Made by a program: the position numbers and the translations under genes. 64,000 nt of DNA from Corythucha ciliata. Lineage: Eukaryota > Arthropoda > Insecta > Hemiptera > Tingidae. Numbering within the stretch: position 1 is the stretch's first letter; the number at the start of each line of letters is the position of its first letter. The stretch covers positions 45,508,164-45,572,163 of the forward strand of contig CM075941.1 in assembly GCA_038030265.1 (NCBI GenBank), in the 5' to 3' direction. The notes under the pieces were generated by a model. The model made no database searches and had not been told where the DNA came from. It saw only the letters and a list, made by a program, of their open reading frames with translations. Below, piece after piece: positions 41,930 through 51,982 of the stretch.

Positions 41930-43480
41930 CTCAAATCGAGAAAATTCACGATATCTTGAAGAAAATTCGCGGCTAAAAAGAGGAAATACACATTGTCCCC
42001 AGTTTCATTAGGTCCTTAAAGCCCAGTAAAAAGCTAATCGGCCAATTGCAACTTGCTGACGCGGCAAAAATTGAAAACATCGCTAATATTCGTGTCTATA
42101 CCTGCGAAATAGCGCTGATTCGTGGTCTCGCGATGCAACTTCCAGACTGAAATTGAGGAAAAATCGCTGATTCGCGGTGCATGGAGGCCATTCTACGAAT
42201 AAATTGTGGAAATCAACGCAAAAGTGTTGTTTTTGGGCCAACCCCGCGGTTAAAATTTAGAAAACACGCTATATTATTGACAAAAAAAAATACGCTTTCA
42301 GGTTAAAATTGGACAAAAATGGCAAATTCACAACTGAAATTGCGAAAAATCGCCCATTCGCGTATAAAACAGGGAAGAGATGCTAAATCGTCGCAAAATT
42401 AGCGTAAAACGCTATTCTCAGCTAAAAATGGAAAAAATGACTAATTTGCAACTTTAAATTGAGGAAAACACCAATTCTTGGCAAATATTGAGAGAAGTCG
42501 GTAATGCACGGGTTGGAAACGCTACGGTAGCTAAAATTTAGAAAAAGCGCCAATTCACTTCTAGAATTCAGGAATATCCCTAATTTTCGTATCGTGTGGT
42601 AAAATTTTCAATTCACGCGCCCTATTCTGAAGGCAACCTTGTGACTAAAATTCAGAAAAACCGCACATTCATGCTCGGTTATAAGTAAAAACAACGCTGA
42701 TTCACGGGCTAGAACTGAGAAGAAGCAATAAGCTATACCTAAAAGTAACATCAAATTGCTAATACGGTGCTAAAATGTGAAAAGCCCGCTAATTTGCGGT
42801 TATTTTTTAGAAAATAATTAATTAGTCTTGCCAAAACTGAGAGATGTTAAAATTAAAGTTTAAGCCATTAAGCCATTTAATAACTACGCCATTCGCGGCT
42901 TCTGAATGCAATTTTTGAGGCAGAAATTGAGAAAAAGCGCGAATTCATGGCAATCGGCGAAAAAACTGCTAATGCGCGGGTAAAACTGAGAAAAATCGCT
43001 CATGCAGAGCATATGGTGAACCAAAAAAATCCTAATTTGTGAAAAGCCCTCTGTTTCGCGGCTAATTTTGAGGAAAACACTTGAGAATAACTATAATTTT
43101 CAGCTAAAACTGAGAAAAGTGCTAATCCCCTGCTAAGAAAATTGAAAAAATCGCCTACTTGCGCCTAAAATTCAGGAAAGCTCCAAAACTCGTAGAAAAT
43201 TGAGAAACTCGGTCACGGGATAAATTCGCTACTTTGCTGCTGAAGTTGAGAAAATGCGCAAATTCATGGTTATGGGAGGGGAGACAAAACTGCTTATCCG
43301 CGGATGAAATTGAGAAGAACGATATATGTGGCCACCAACATTGAGAAAATAGCCGCTGATTTGCGGGTAAAGCTGACAAAAAGCACTCATTCATGGCTAA
43401 AATTGATAAATTCTCGGTTTAAACAGGTCATAAAGCGCTCATTGGCGGATAGAAAAGGCTAAGTTAAAATTATAAGTCTG
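41930..43480 (+). repeat. Minisatellite array inside the left hAT-like element
   Basis: Units read in the same orientation as block 1 (GCTAAAATTGAGAAAAA, CGCTAATTCGCGG). Variant units with TTCTGAAGGCAACCTTGTG (42610) and TTCTGAATGCAATTTTTGAG (42903) recur at about 290-base spacing, as in block 1. Confidence 0.85.
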
Positions 43481-43496
43481 TTCGCGAAAAAAAAGT

Positions 43497-43666
43497 GTAG
43501 TGTAGTGCAGGACAGAACACAAACAGCCGTGTTACCTTCTCTGTAACCTAAAGCCCCCTCTCACTCACCCTTCTCTACGGCCATCTTTACACCAGCCTGC
43601 AGGCTGGAGGTTGGTGCAGACTGGTGTAAAGATGGCCATAATGATGGGAGGGTGAGAGGGGGCTTT
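43497..43666. mobile_element. Partial foldback element inside the hAT-like element
   Basis: It starts AGTGTAGTGTAGTGCAGGAC and contains the inverted pair CCATCTTTACACCAGCCTGC / ACTGGTGTAAAGATGG. The complete version is at 45996-46232. Here the second arm stops after GAGGGGGCTTT. Confidence 0.75.
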
Positions 43667-43716
43667 GATCTGAGCCCCTCCTAGGACAAATTCCTACCTA
43701 CGCCTCTGTCCGAGGC

Positions 43717-44193
43717 AGACATTCTTTTTTTTATAAGTGCCCAATATTTCGTCAACAACTCTGTGTAGCTGATGTGGACAAGAATGCAGAGATCGGAATC
43801 CAAATTGGTTGTACCTACCACCAATTTGGTGGTTGTCCAAATTGGGTGAATGACTCGATGCGAGGGATGAGCCTAGATAGAAGTAGCCTCATGCTCAGCA
43901 GGCTTACTGGCCTGTCGCTATTCGGATCATCTCTCTTTTTCCCTGGTTTGGCTATCATGGTAATGATTTCGTCATGAAAACAATCTTGCTGAGCTGGGAT
44001 TGGCATGAACTATGTTTGGAGGTGATTCGCAATAAGATTGACTGGTGGATTGCGATCGGCCATTCGCAAAGAGGGGTGGGGCTCCCGTGAACTGTTTGGT
44101 CAGTGATCGTGTTTTTTCCCATATCGAGCTATCGGAAGGGTCAAGTTGCAGGAGCTTCGCTTGCTTTATGCCATCATTGTGCTTTTCAAGCAA
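43717..44193 (-). pseudogene. Left jockey LINE: linker and front of RT
   Basis: KQAKLLQLDPSDSSIWEKTR is the pre-RT linker. IITMIAKPGKKRDDPNSDRP, VSLLS and LLLSRLIPRIESFTQFG are RT motifs 0-2 of jockey elements. A small palindromic duplication (CCAAATTGGTTGTACC / ACCACCAATTTGG, 43798-43835) breaks the frame. After it, GFRSLHSCPHQLHRVVDEIL continues the RT up to the hAT-like insertion. Confidence 0.8.
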
Positions 44194-44479
44194 GATTTTG
44201 AGGTCTTCAATCGCCTTGTTGTACGCTGTTTTGTGTGGAGGATACCGACTTCTTTGCCACAGCGGTTTGCAGTGCTTCTTAGTAAGGATAAGTTATTGGA
44301 TGTGGAGAGGAAGAGTTTCTTTGTGTGGGTGAGGATGTCTGTTTTTCGAGGCGCTATCTGTATAGCTCGAGTGATGTTCCCAACCGCTAAATCGACGTCG
44401 TTCTGATTCTTTAACGGAACCTTGGGACAAATCAGGGTGTCTATGGTGAATCTGTATGTATCCCGGTCAAATGGGTGAT

Positions 44480-44690
44480 TAATGAGAGTACGTGGTTTTC
44501 CCCGGAGATTATGCTGGCTACATATGGTTAGATGGACAGGATAGTGGTCGGAACTTAACTCATACTTAACTGTCTAGTAGGAGCAGAGATGGAGGATATT
44601 CTTTCCAATGAATACGTCCAGAATGTCTGGGGCATGTTCAGCTTCAGAGTAGAAAGTTGGCTCGATGGGGAAAAGGTATTCCAGTTGGTG
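44480..44690 (-). pseudogene. Left jockey LINE: endonuclease end
   Basis: Minus-strand frame: PTFYSEAEHAPDILDVFIGK ... ELSSDHYPVHLTI, the C-terminal part of an APE endonuclease with the catalytic Asp-His pair (SDH). One stop (TAG) lies between. The upstream part is cut off at 44690 by a Gypsy fragment. Confidence 0.75.
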
Positions 44691-45205
44691 TTGATACCCT
44701 ACTTGGTGAAACACTCCCACCGCGAGGATTGGCAACGTTGGACCCAATCCAACGATTCAAAGATTACGGAATCTGCCTTAATCCCGCAAAATGTGTTTTC
44801 GGTGTAGAAGAAATCGATTTTATCGGTTTTCGAATCACTCCGTCAGGCACCGCTCCTCTGCCTCAGTGCGTTCAGGCACTCATAGATGCCAGCCGACCGT
44901 CAACCTTCCGGGCCTTGCGTCGTTTTTTAGGTACAATCAATTTCTATTAGCGTTTTCTCCGTCGAGTGGCCTGGTCCCAAGTAAAACTTCACAATGCACT
45001 CAGAGATTGCAAAAACGACAACGCTCTCATCACCTGGAATTCCGATTTGAGTCAAGCATACGACGATTGTCTCAAAACCCTCGCCAACGCCACCCTTCTG
45101 GCTCATCCGAAGCCTGACTGTCCTTTACTCCTTCAAGTTGACGCTTCAGACATGGCAATCGGCTCTGTTCTTCAACAAAGCATTGACGGCTCCTCCCCAC
45201 CTTAA
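44690..45205 (+). pseudogene. CsRn1-type Gypsy fragment (RT thumb to RNase H)
   Basis: The frames read GICLNPAKCVFGVEEIDFIG, FRITPSGTAPLPQCVQALID and LRRFLGTINFY, a stop, then after a shift NALITWNSDLSQAYDDCLKT and LLLQVDASDMAIGSVLQQS. This is the thumb of a CsRn1-like RT and the start of RNase H. The YxDD motif is missing. It sits exactly between two oppositely oriented jockey fragments and is not a copy of Gypsy-2, from which it differs throughout. Confidence 0.82.
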
Positions 45206-45214
45206 CTTTAACAC

Positions 45215-45496
45215 AGTTAACCTCATAGTTCAACAGCTCCTAGTCAATCTTCTCCGGAAAGGTCTAGTGATTCTCACTCAAATTTATAACGCTGTCTTGA
45301 GAACAACACACTACCCAGGCAAGTGGGAGCATGCGATCATTACCATGATAGCCAAACCAGGGAAAAAGAGAGATGGTCCGAGTAGCGAGAGGCCAGTAAG
45401 CCTGCTGAGCGTCCTGTCGAAGGTTTTCGAGAGGCTACTTCTATCTAGGCTCATCCCTTGCATCGAGTCCATCACCCAATTCTCGTTATGGTGAGG
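45215..45496 (+). pseudogene. Right jockey LINE: front of RT
   Basis: A single open frame reads VNLLRKGLVILTQIYNAVLR, HYPGKWEHAIITMIAKPGKK and RPVSLLSVLSKVFERLLLSR, the first RT motifs of jockey elements. It matches the left copy at 43840-43975 on the opposite strand and keeps more of motif 1. It breaks off at about 45490. Confidence 0.85.
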
Positions 45497-45995
45497 GGAG
45501 AGGGTAATTTCACATTTTAGCCATCATTCCACCCAGCCTGCACACTCTGTCTGGCCCCATCATAGCCTTGCCCGAGAACAAAATTACTATTAATCCCTGA
45601 TTCATCCAGACATTTCACAATTTTCTTTTCGATGAATCGTTCCGTTATGGAATGAGTTGAGTAGAGGCTAGTCTGCTAGTCTCATGAAGTTCTCCCGGAT
45701 GCAGATCGACGAAGTTAATGATACGAGTGCAATGCAAACCCATACTTTTACCCAATTTAAGGGACAGTGCTGGCCACTCTATGATGTTGGGAAGGAAACC
45801 GCGTACGTTGGTCAATTGAGCATATCTCCACGGGACTCATACTTTCGGCTCAAATCGAAACACTCAGAAAAAATGACCCTTAAAATCTCTCAGTTGGGCG
45901 ATTTTTAGAAGAAACGGCCAAAATTTAGAAATTGATGAAACCGCGTATCGTGGGGTCACTCGCGGACCTACACCTATCGGGGCCCAAACGCGAAA
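45497..45995. other. Unassigned spacer segment
   Basis: This sequence is not shared with the left arm. A phrase near 45490-45535 faintly resembles the foldback element (GAGGGGAGAGGG, CCACCCAGCCTGCA). No gene is visible. Confidence 0.4.
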
Positions 45996-46232
45996 GAAAG
46001 GTGTAGTGTAGTGCAGGACAGAACACAAACAGCGTGTTATCTTCTCTGTAACCTAAAGCCCCCTCTGACCCTCCCTTCACTATGGTCATCTTTACACCAG
46101 CCTGCACCAACCTCCAGCCTGCAGGCTGGTGTAAAGATGGCCGTAGAGAAGGGTGAGTGAGTGGGGGCTTTAGGTTACAGAGAAGGTAACACGGCTGTTT
46201 TTGTTCTGTCCTGCACTACACTACACTGTTTT
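45996..46232. mobile_element. Complete foldback element (about 237 bp)
   Basis: The arms of about 105 bases are inverted complements: GTGTAGTGTAGTGCAGGACA ... GTTATCTTCTCTGTAACC ... AAAGCCCCCTC ... CATCTTTACACCAGCCTGC and their complements. The loop is CCAACCTCCAG-like. It could form one long hairpin. A partial copy is in the left arm at 43497-43666. The flanks include TTCGCGAA-like sequence on both sides. No target duplication is clear. Confidence 0.8.
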
Positions 46233-46259
46233 TTTCGCAAACAGACTTACAATTTTAAC

Positions 46260-47990
46260 TTAGCCTTTTCTATCCGCCAATGAGCGCTTTATGACCTGTT
46301 TAAGCCGAGAATTTATCAATTTTAGCCATGAATGAGTGCTTTTTGTCAGCTTTACCCGCAAATCAGCGGCTATTTCCTCAATGTTGGTGGCCACATATAT
46401 CGTTCTTCTCAATTTCATCCGCGGATAAGCAGTTTTGTCCCCCTCCCATAACCATGAATTTGCGTATTTTCTCAACTTCAGCAGCAAAGTAGTGAATTTA
46501 TCCCGTGACCGAGTTTCACAATTTTCCACGAGTTTTGGAGCTTTCCTGAATTTTAGGCGCAAGTAGGCGATTTTTTTCAATTTTCTTAGCAGGGGATTAG
46601 CACTTTTCTAGTTTTAGCTGAAAATTATAGTTTTTCTCAAGTGTTTTCCTCAATATTAGCCGCGAAACAGAGGGCTTTTCACAATTTAGGATTTTTTTGG
46701 TTCACCATATGCTCTGCATGAGCGATTTTTCTCAGTTTTACCCGCGCATTAGCAGTTTTTTCGCCGATTGCCGTGAATTCGCGCTTTTTCTCAATTTCTG
46801 CCTCAAAAATTGCATTCAGAAGCCGCGAATGGCGTAGTTATTAAATGGCTTAATGGCTTAAAATTAAATTTTAAAATCTCTCAGTTTTGGCAAGACTAAT
46901 TGATTATTTTCTAAAAAAATACCCGCAAATTAGCGGGTTTTTCACATTTTAGCACCGTATTAGCAATTTGATGTTACTTTTAGGTATAGCTAATTCCTTT
47001 TTCTCAGTTCTTGTCCGTGAATCAGCGTTGTTTTTACTTATAACCTTGCATGAATGTGCGGTTTTTCTGAATTTTAGCCACAAAGTTGCCTTCAGAATAA
47101 GGCGCGTGAATTAAAAATTTTACCACACTATACGAAAATTAGGGATGTTCCTGAATTTTAGAAGTGAATTGGCGCTTTTTCTAAATTTTAGCTACCGTAG
47201 CGTTTCCAACCCGTGCATTACCGACTTCTCTCAATATTTGCCAAGAATTGGTGTTTTCCTCAATTTAAAGTTGCAAATTAGTCATTTTTTCCATTTTTAG
47301 CTGAGAATTAGCACTTTTCCCCAATTTGAACTGAAAATTAGCGTTTTTCTCAAATTTAGCCGCGCTAATTAGTGATTTTTTTTTCAATTTTAGCCACGAA
47401 TTAGTGATTTTCTTCATTTGCATACGCGAATTAAGGATTTTTCTCACCTGTATCCGCCAATTGCAAATTAGCGGGTTTTCCCGATTTCAGATGTGGAATA
47501 GCGTTTTACGCTAATTTTACGACGATTTAGCATCTCTTCTCTGTTTTATACGCGAATAGGCGATTTTTCGCAATTTCAGTTGTGAATTTGCCATTTTTGT
47601 CCAATTTTAACCTGAAAGCGTATTTTTTTTAGTCAATAATATAGCGTGTTTTCTAAATTTTAACCGCGGGGTTGGCCCAAAAACAACACTTTTGCGTTGA
47701 TTTCCACAATTTATTCGTAGAATCGCCTCCATGCACCGCGAATCAGCGATTTTTCCTCAATTTCAGTCTGGAAGTTGCATCGCGAGACTACGAATCAGCG
47801 CTTTTTCGCAGGTATAGACACGAATATTGGCGATGTTTTCAATTTTTGCCGCGTCAGCAAGTTGCACTTGGCCGATTAGCACTTTACTGGGCTTTAAGGA
47901 CCTAATGAAACTGGGGACACGGTGTACTTCCTCTTTTTAGCCACGAATTTTCTTCAAGTTATCGTGAATTTTCTCAATTAGAGTCACCAG
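46260..47990 (-). repeat. Minisatellite array inside the right hAT-like copy
   Basis: Units are in the opposite orientation to the left array, as expected for an inverted duplication (CGCGAATTAGCG, TTTTTCTCAATTTTAGCC). Variant units with GCCTTCAGAA occur near 46811 (CATTCAGAAGCC) and 47090. Confidence 0.85.
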
Positions 47991-48402
47991 AATAGCGCTT
48001 TCGGGGGCTCATTCGAATAATCGGCCCACAGTCTTTGCTGATATCACTTACAACGTTATATTCTCCTGGTCGGATAAACAGAAATTTGTAGAAAGAAGCC
48101 AAATCGCTGTCCTATTGTCAGACCTTTTCACATACCGACATTTGTGGATAACCCAAAAATCCTCATTTGTACGTATTTAAGCTTTTCGGGTGCGCCCTCC
48201 CCGGGCCACTGCCTCGGTACGCTACTTCGTGGGGTCTGAAGTCCAAGGAAGCATGGACGCACGCGGAATTTTTCGGGCTGCTTGAAGTCAAGGAAATCTG
48301 CTAAACATAACTTCAACGAGAAACGCTCATTTTTGGAGATTTTATGAGGCTCTTTAGAGCGTTGGTACTATAGTGCCCCTTCGTTCGAATACATGTAGAT
48401 CT

Positions 48403-48436
48403 GGGGGGGGGGGTATATCCCTATATCCCCCCCCCC
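48403..48436. repeat. Poly-G / poly-C palindrome in the hAT subterminal region
   Basis: Eleven G, then TATATCCCTATAT, then ten C. It is absent at the matching point of the left copy (about 41535), so it arose after duplication or was lost there. It may also be a sequencing or assembly problem. Confidence 0.6.
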
Positions 48437-48451
48437 ATACCTACGCCTCTC

Positions 48452-49163
48452 CTCGGACTCTTTATAGACACCGAACTTCCTCAAACTTAAACCACACCTC
48501 AACGACACCCTTTATAGAATTATATGGTCTTATCTCACCAACCGTACTTACTCAGTCCGCTATGGAGATGCTTATTCACAACCCTTTGGGATCTCGTCTG
48601 GAGTACCTCAAGGCAGTGTAATGGGGCCAATCCTATACCTGGTCTTTGCAAGCGACTTTCCATCCAACATGGATATTAAAACAGCTCAGTTCGCGGATGA
48701 CTTAGTCATTATGTCACAGAGAGCATTGGAAGAAGAAGCTCACGCTGTGCTACAGGAATTCGCAAATGATGTCAGTACGTGGTGTGCCAAGTGGAGGATC
48801 CTGTTAACCCGACCAAATCAGAGGTGGTTAAATGCACCTACCGTCATATACGGACGAACCTAGCCATCCTTCTACAAGGCGAACCCGGGCCGAAGGGACA
48901 GTCAGTGCGATATCTAGGATTACTTCTGTACCACAAACTTGTGTGGGCCACCCACATAAAACACGTCGTAACTCGGACCGGACATCGAATGTACGCTCTG
49001 AAACATATTCTTACGAGCAAAGCGATCCCCCTCCACGTTAAGAGCCTAGTTTATATCGTGGTGTAATCCGGCTCATCTGGCAGTATGGCTGTGCTATTTG
49101 GTCATCTGCCCCAGATACGCTGATGAAAAAGGTGCAAACCATCCAAAACCACATTCTTCGACT
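48452..49163 (+). pseudogene. Right jockey LINE: second half of RT
   Basis: One register gives YGLISPTVLTQSAMEMLIHN then SGVPQGSVMGPILYLVFASD and TAQFADDLVIMSQRALEEEA, the classic jockey RT motifs B and C with both catalytic Asp residues. It continues as STWCAKWRI, then after a shift SVRYLGLLLYHKLVWATHIK and TGHRMYALKHILTSKAIPL. It is better preserved than the left copy. It stops at 49163. Confidence 0.88.
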
Positions 49164-49254
49164 CCTTGGTATGTATTTTGACCATGCAGTGATATCATTT
49201 TGTAATTTTATAAATATCTTCGTTTTTTGGGGATGGCTTCAAGTCTACAAAGAA

Positions 49255-49672
49255 CATAGGAATTGGACGTTTTTTAAGAGGACTAGTAACATTTGGAGAG
49301 TTCAAACCCTAGTCCTTTGAGTTCGTTCATCATCTCATCTGGGTCGCACGAAGGGCCCCGAACTACAACTCGGAATGGTTTGTCCTTTTTCATTTGGAAT
49401 GTATAGTATTCGGCTTACTTGTCGTCTAAAAAGGATATATTTTTGCGGTAGGCGTCGATGGTTTGTACGTTAAGTTTGATTTTGTTATCAAGAGATTCAT
49501 ATTTGAACTCTCCAACTTTAAGGTTGTTCAATTCTTTTATTAACGCATTCATGTTTTGGTGAATAAATATGGGTGGCGGAAGTTCTTCTTTTGGGTTAGA
49601 AGAGGCTTGAGGTGCTGCGCTTGTTGTATCCATCTGAAGGGGTGCGAATCGGTTGGAAGTTGTAAGCATCAA
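49255..49672 (-). pseudogene. Jockey LINE ORF1 fragment
   Basis: The minus-strand frame starts with TTSNRFAPLQ, the typical start of jockey ORF1, followed by PPPIFIHQNMNALIKELNNL. After a stop at about 49415 it continues KKDKPFRVVVRGPSCDPDEM and NELKGLGFEL, the PRE_C2HC domain that precedes the zinc knuckles. The knuckles themselves are missing. Its strand is opposite to the adjacent right ORF2 copy, so it came by a separate event or marks a rearrangement breakpoint. Confidence 0.75.
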
Positions 49673-51982
49673 ATGTCAAGTGATGAGTCGGGCTGTTTTC
49701 ACTCATTTTCCAAGTGTGATGTGAAGCAGTTCTTGCAAATTTATATCTCGCGCACTGTTTTTTTTCCCTCTCCCCTATCCAACTCAAGAAAATGAATTTT
49801 AATCCGATGATTTCTCGAGCAATCACGTGCATATTGGTGCGTCTATATCAAACGTTCAATTAAACTTCGCTTTTCACCATTTTCGCAAATATTTAATTTC
49901 GCTCGAACGAAAAGACCCCCCCTCACCTCACCATCACCAACCCCACGAGGACGAGCGCTTCGTGATTCTGATCGCACCCTCTTTCTGTATACGATGTACG
50001 CGAATAAATATTTGCGATCAAAAGCTTTCCATCTGGGTAAACCGTGAACCACGCAGGGGGCTTTTTTTTCAATTATACAAAAGATTGCCATCCATTCACT
50101 TGTTTTTTATTTTGGTTTTCATTTCTCGACGCTATATTGAACACGATATACATATATATAAAAATAAACAGCTATCCTATTTCGCGGTTAACTTGGCAAG
50201 GGGGATGAAAATGGGAAGTAGGAACTCACGAGCAAATTGACTCAAAATCCACAAACTTCGTCATTGAGTTCTTAATAATGCAACGTATTTTTCATGCCAC
50301 GGAAAAGATAACGTTGTAAGGAGAAACCGCGATTACATTTCAAGGGGAAACTTTTTAACGCCCCCACCCCTCCCCATCACCACCATCCTACTGCTTCACC
50401 CAGAGCTCGGTTCACTCACATAAGGAATATTTCATGACTTGTCTCTTTAATTTCATCGCAGGAGGGGAAAGAGAAAGCCTTTGCCCCCCCTTGCCCCCCT
50501 CCACTACCTGATTCTGAGGGGGTACAAAGCAGTGTTAAAAACCTGACTACTCCGCCTCTCATAAATGTTTCAAAATGCTGAGAAAGTGATATGGCGGGGA
50601 TAACACAAAGGTATGTTTGGTGGTGATGATGACGAGGATGAGGGAGGAGGAGTGTTTGGGCTAGTAGAAGAACGGGCGAAAAGGCTGTGACGATGTTTTT
50701 AAGGTGTGGAGGAGTGGGGGAGGTGGTGGAGAAAGACAGAAACTTTGTTTACATACATTACATCAAGAGGTACAAGACTCCTAGCGATGTTTAGCCCTTG
50801 TGGGAAAGGGACTTCAAAGGCAGTCCTATAGTCTTGATTTGCATATGTGAATCAGCTGGAGAGACCCATGAGCAAAGAGAGAATGAGATCGTGTGTTCAC
50901 AAAGGCTTTACCTTCATGCCAGAGTGCTACCAGGTTTTTTTAAATGCATATTGTGTTCCTTGAATAAAAATTCCCCATATTCCTATAAACTCGCCTCCCC
51001 CCCTCCCTCCATTCAGGAAACTCCACAGGTAAGGAAGACGAAGGCCACTAAAGAGAATCCATAAAACATCTAAGATGGTCGGTGGTGCGGTACTCGTCTA
51101 CATATTTTGTACTTAAGGTTTCAGCGAAGAATAAAACTTTTTAAATGAGTTAATAATTGTTTTTATTGACCCGTAACTGCAATTATACAGGCAAGATGGA
51201 CGGGTTTAAACAGAGATCTGATTTGGAGGCTGCGAAATCTTTTTTCTAAACCTCAATAACGATCAAAGTGGTTTTAAAATTTACGACCTGGGTGAAGCGT
51301 AATACAGGGTAAAGAGGGTAATATCTTATGCTTCATTTTGTTTCAATGGTAATAAAACGGAAGCTAATGGCTTTTACGTTCAGTCCCCGCAAAGGTGCAT
51401 AAAAAGCAATTAGTGCACAGCGTTGAGATTCACCGCGCCTGTAACGAGCATCCCTTCCAGTTACATCGCAGTATGATGAATTATTTGAATTGTTTGGTCA
51501 AGAAACGAGAAAACAAGTGTTGGTGGTGGGAGGGGGGCTTTGATTGTTTGAATTCTATGAATGACCATTGCGGCATCGAGTGTGACCCACCTGCCCCCTC
51601 CCCATATCTGCACATCTTAGGTAAAGTAAACTCCCTCGTTAATCTGGGGGGGTCTAATTTTTCCGTTCTATCGCGTCAGCACTGGAAATTGGCAAAATTG
51701 TCCCTAAAAGCTGGCTATTCATTCCGCATGCATTGACAATCATTCCGCGTGAAATGTAAAGAGCTCGCCAATCGAGCGTCCCAAGCCCAAAATTGCTCGG
51801 CTAACTCTTCTTCTGTTACTAGTAATCACGAATGCATCAGGGAAACGAAGAAGAAACCAATGTCTCGTATTTGTGACACTAAAAAAGACGATGACTAGTA
51901 TGCATAAACCCGAAGCTGATGCTTTTACTCCCGTAACTGTAGTACGTGCTGATTTCTATGCATACAAAGTAAATGCTGTAAT
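49673..51982. other. No gene recognised
   Basis: AT-rich DNA with purine-rich stretches (50630-50740), poly-C patches and scattered frames. The frame at 49827-50240 is basic and Tyr/Phe-rich without domain resemblance. It could be ordinary intergenic DNA. Confidence 0.45.

Larger units (their letters stand above)
40801..43666 (+). repeat. Inverted duplication, left arm (2.87 kb)
   Basis: Read on the opposite strand, this arm matches 46055-49163 through the jockey RT, the hAT-like body, the minisatellite and the foldback element. In one 108-base stretch that I aligned by eye (43395-43502) there are about four mismatches. The match stops sharply at 40801 and near 43666. Confidence 0.88.
41520..43708. 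mobile_element. hAT-like non-autonomous element carrying the minisatellite (2,189 bp)
   Basis: The ends are CAGAGGCGTAGGTAG (41520) and its exact inverted complement CTACCTACGCCTCTG (43708). The 8-bp sequence TCCGAGGC lies on both sides (41512-41519 and 43709-43716). Short inverted ends starting CAG plus an 8-bp duplication are the signature of the hAT superfamily. It interrupts a jockey LINE RT, which gives independent proof of insertion. There is no transposase. Inside are about 350 bp of subterminal sequence, then about 1.5 kb of the 29-bp minisatellite (41930-43480), then part of a foldback element. It must have moved with a transposase supplied elsewhere. Confidence 0.88.
40578..44690 (-). 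mobile_element. Jockey-type LINE, left copy, with hAT-like insertion
   Basis: On the minus strand, going down in coordinate, the second ORF of a jockey-like LINE is visible in pieces: the endonuclease end (PTFYSEAEHAPDILDVF, SSDHYPV; about 44690-44480), the pre-RT linker (44193-43980), the front of the RT (43975-43717), then a 2.2-kb insertion (41520-43708), then the rest of the RT and the C-terminus (41510-40578). The parts are in correct order, so this was one element before insertion. Stops and shifts are frequent. Confidence 0.82.
46233..48450. mobile_element. hAT-like minisatellite element, right copy, one end lost
   Basis: This is the inverted match of 41520-43495. The end next to the LINE reads CCTACGCCTCT followed by CCTCGGA: the terminus and target duplication with two bases missing. 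The other end, towards 46.0 kb, is not visible and is replaced by the complete foldback element and unrelated DNA. About 200 bases of minisatellite (47311-47510) are present here but absent on the left. Confidence 0.75.
45215..49163 (+). mobile_element. Jockey-type LINE, right copy, with minisatellite insertion
   Basis: On the plus strand the RT front (45215-45490) and the RT remainder (48452-49163) flank about 2.96 kb of inserted sequence, at the same point as in the left copy. From 46055 to 49163 it is the inverted match of 43666-40801. It ends at 49163 within the C-terminal region, where the left copy continues for another 220 bases. Confidence 0.82.
46055..49163 (-). repeat. Inverted duplication, right arm (3.11 kb)
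   Basis: Partner of 40801-43666. The 243-base length difference comes mostly from extra minisatellite units at 47311-47510 and the G/C palindrome at 48403. The spacer between the arms is about 2.4 kb. Confidence 0.88.

Noticed and set aside
44690..45205. A second fragment of Gypsy-2 itself
   Set aside because: It is the same clade but differs at most positions, so it belongs to another CsRn1 family.
49827..50240. 137-codon plus-strand frame as a host gene
   Set aside because: No domain resemblance, and its composition is what AT-rich DNA gives by chance.
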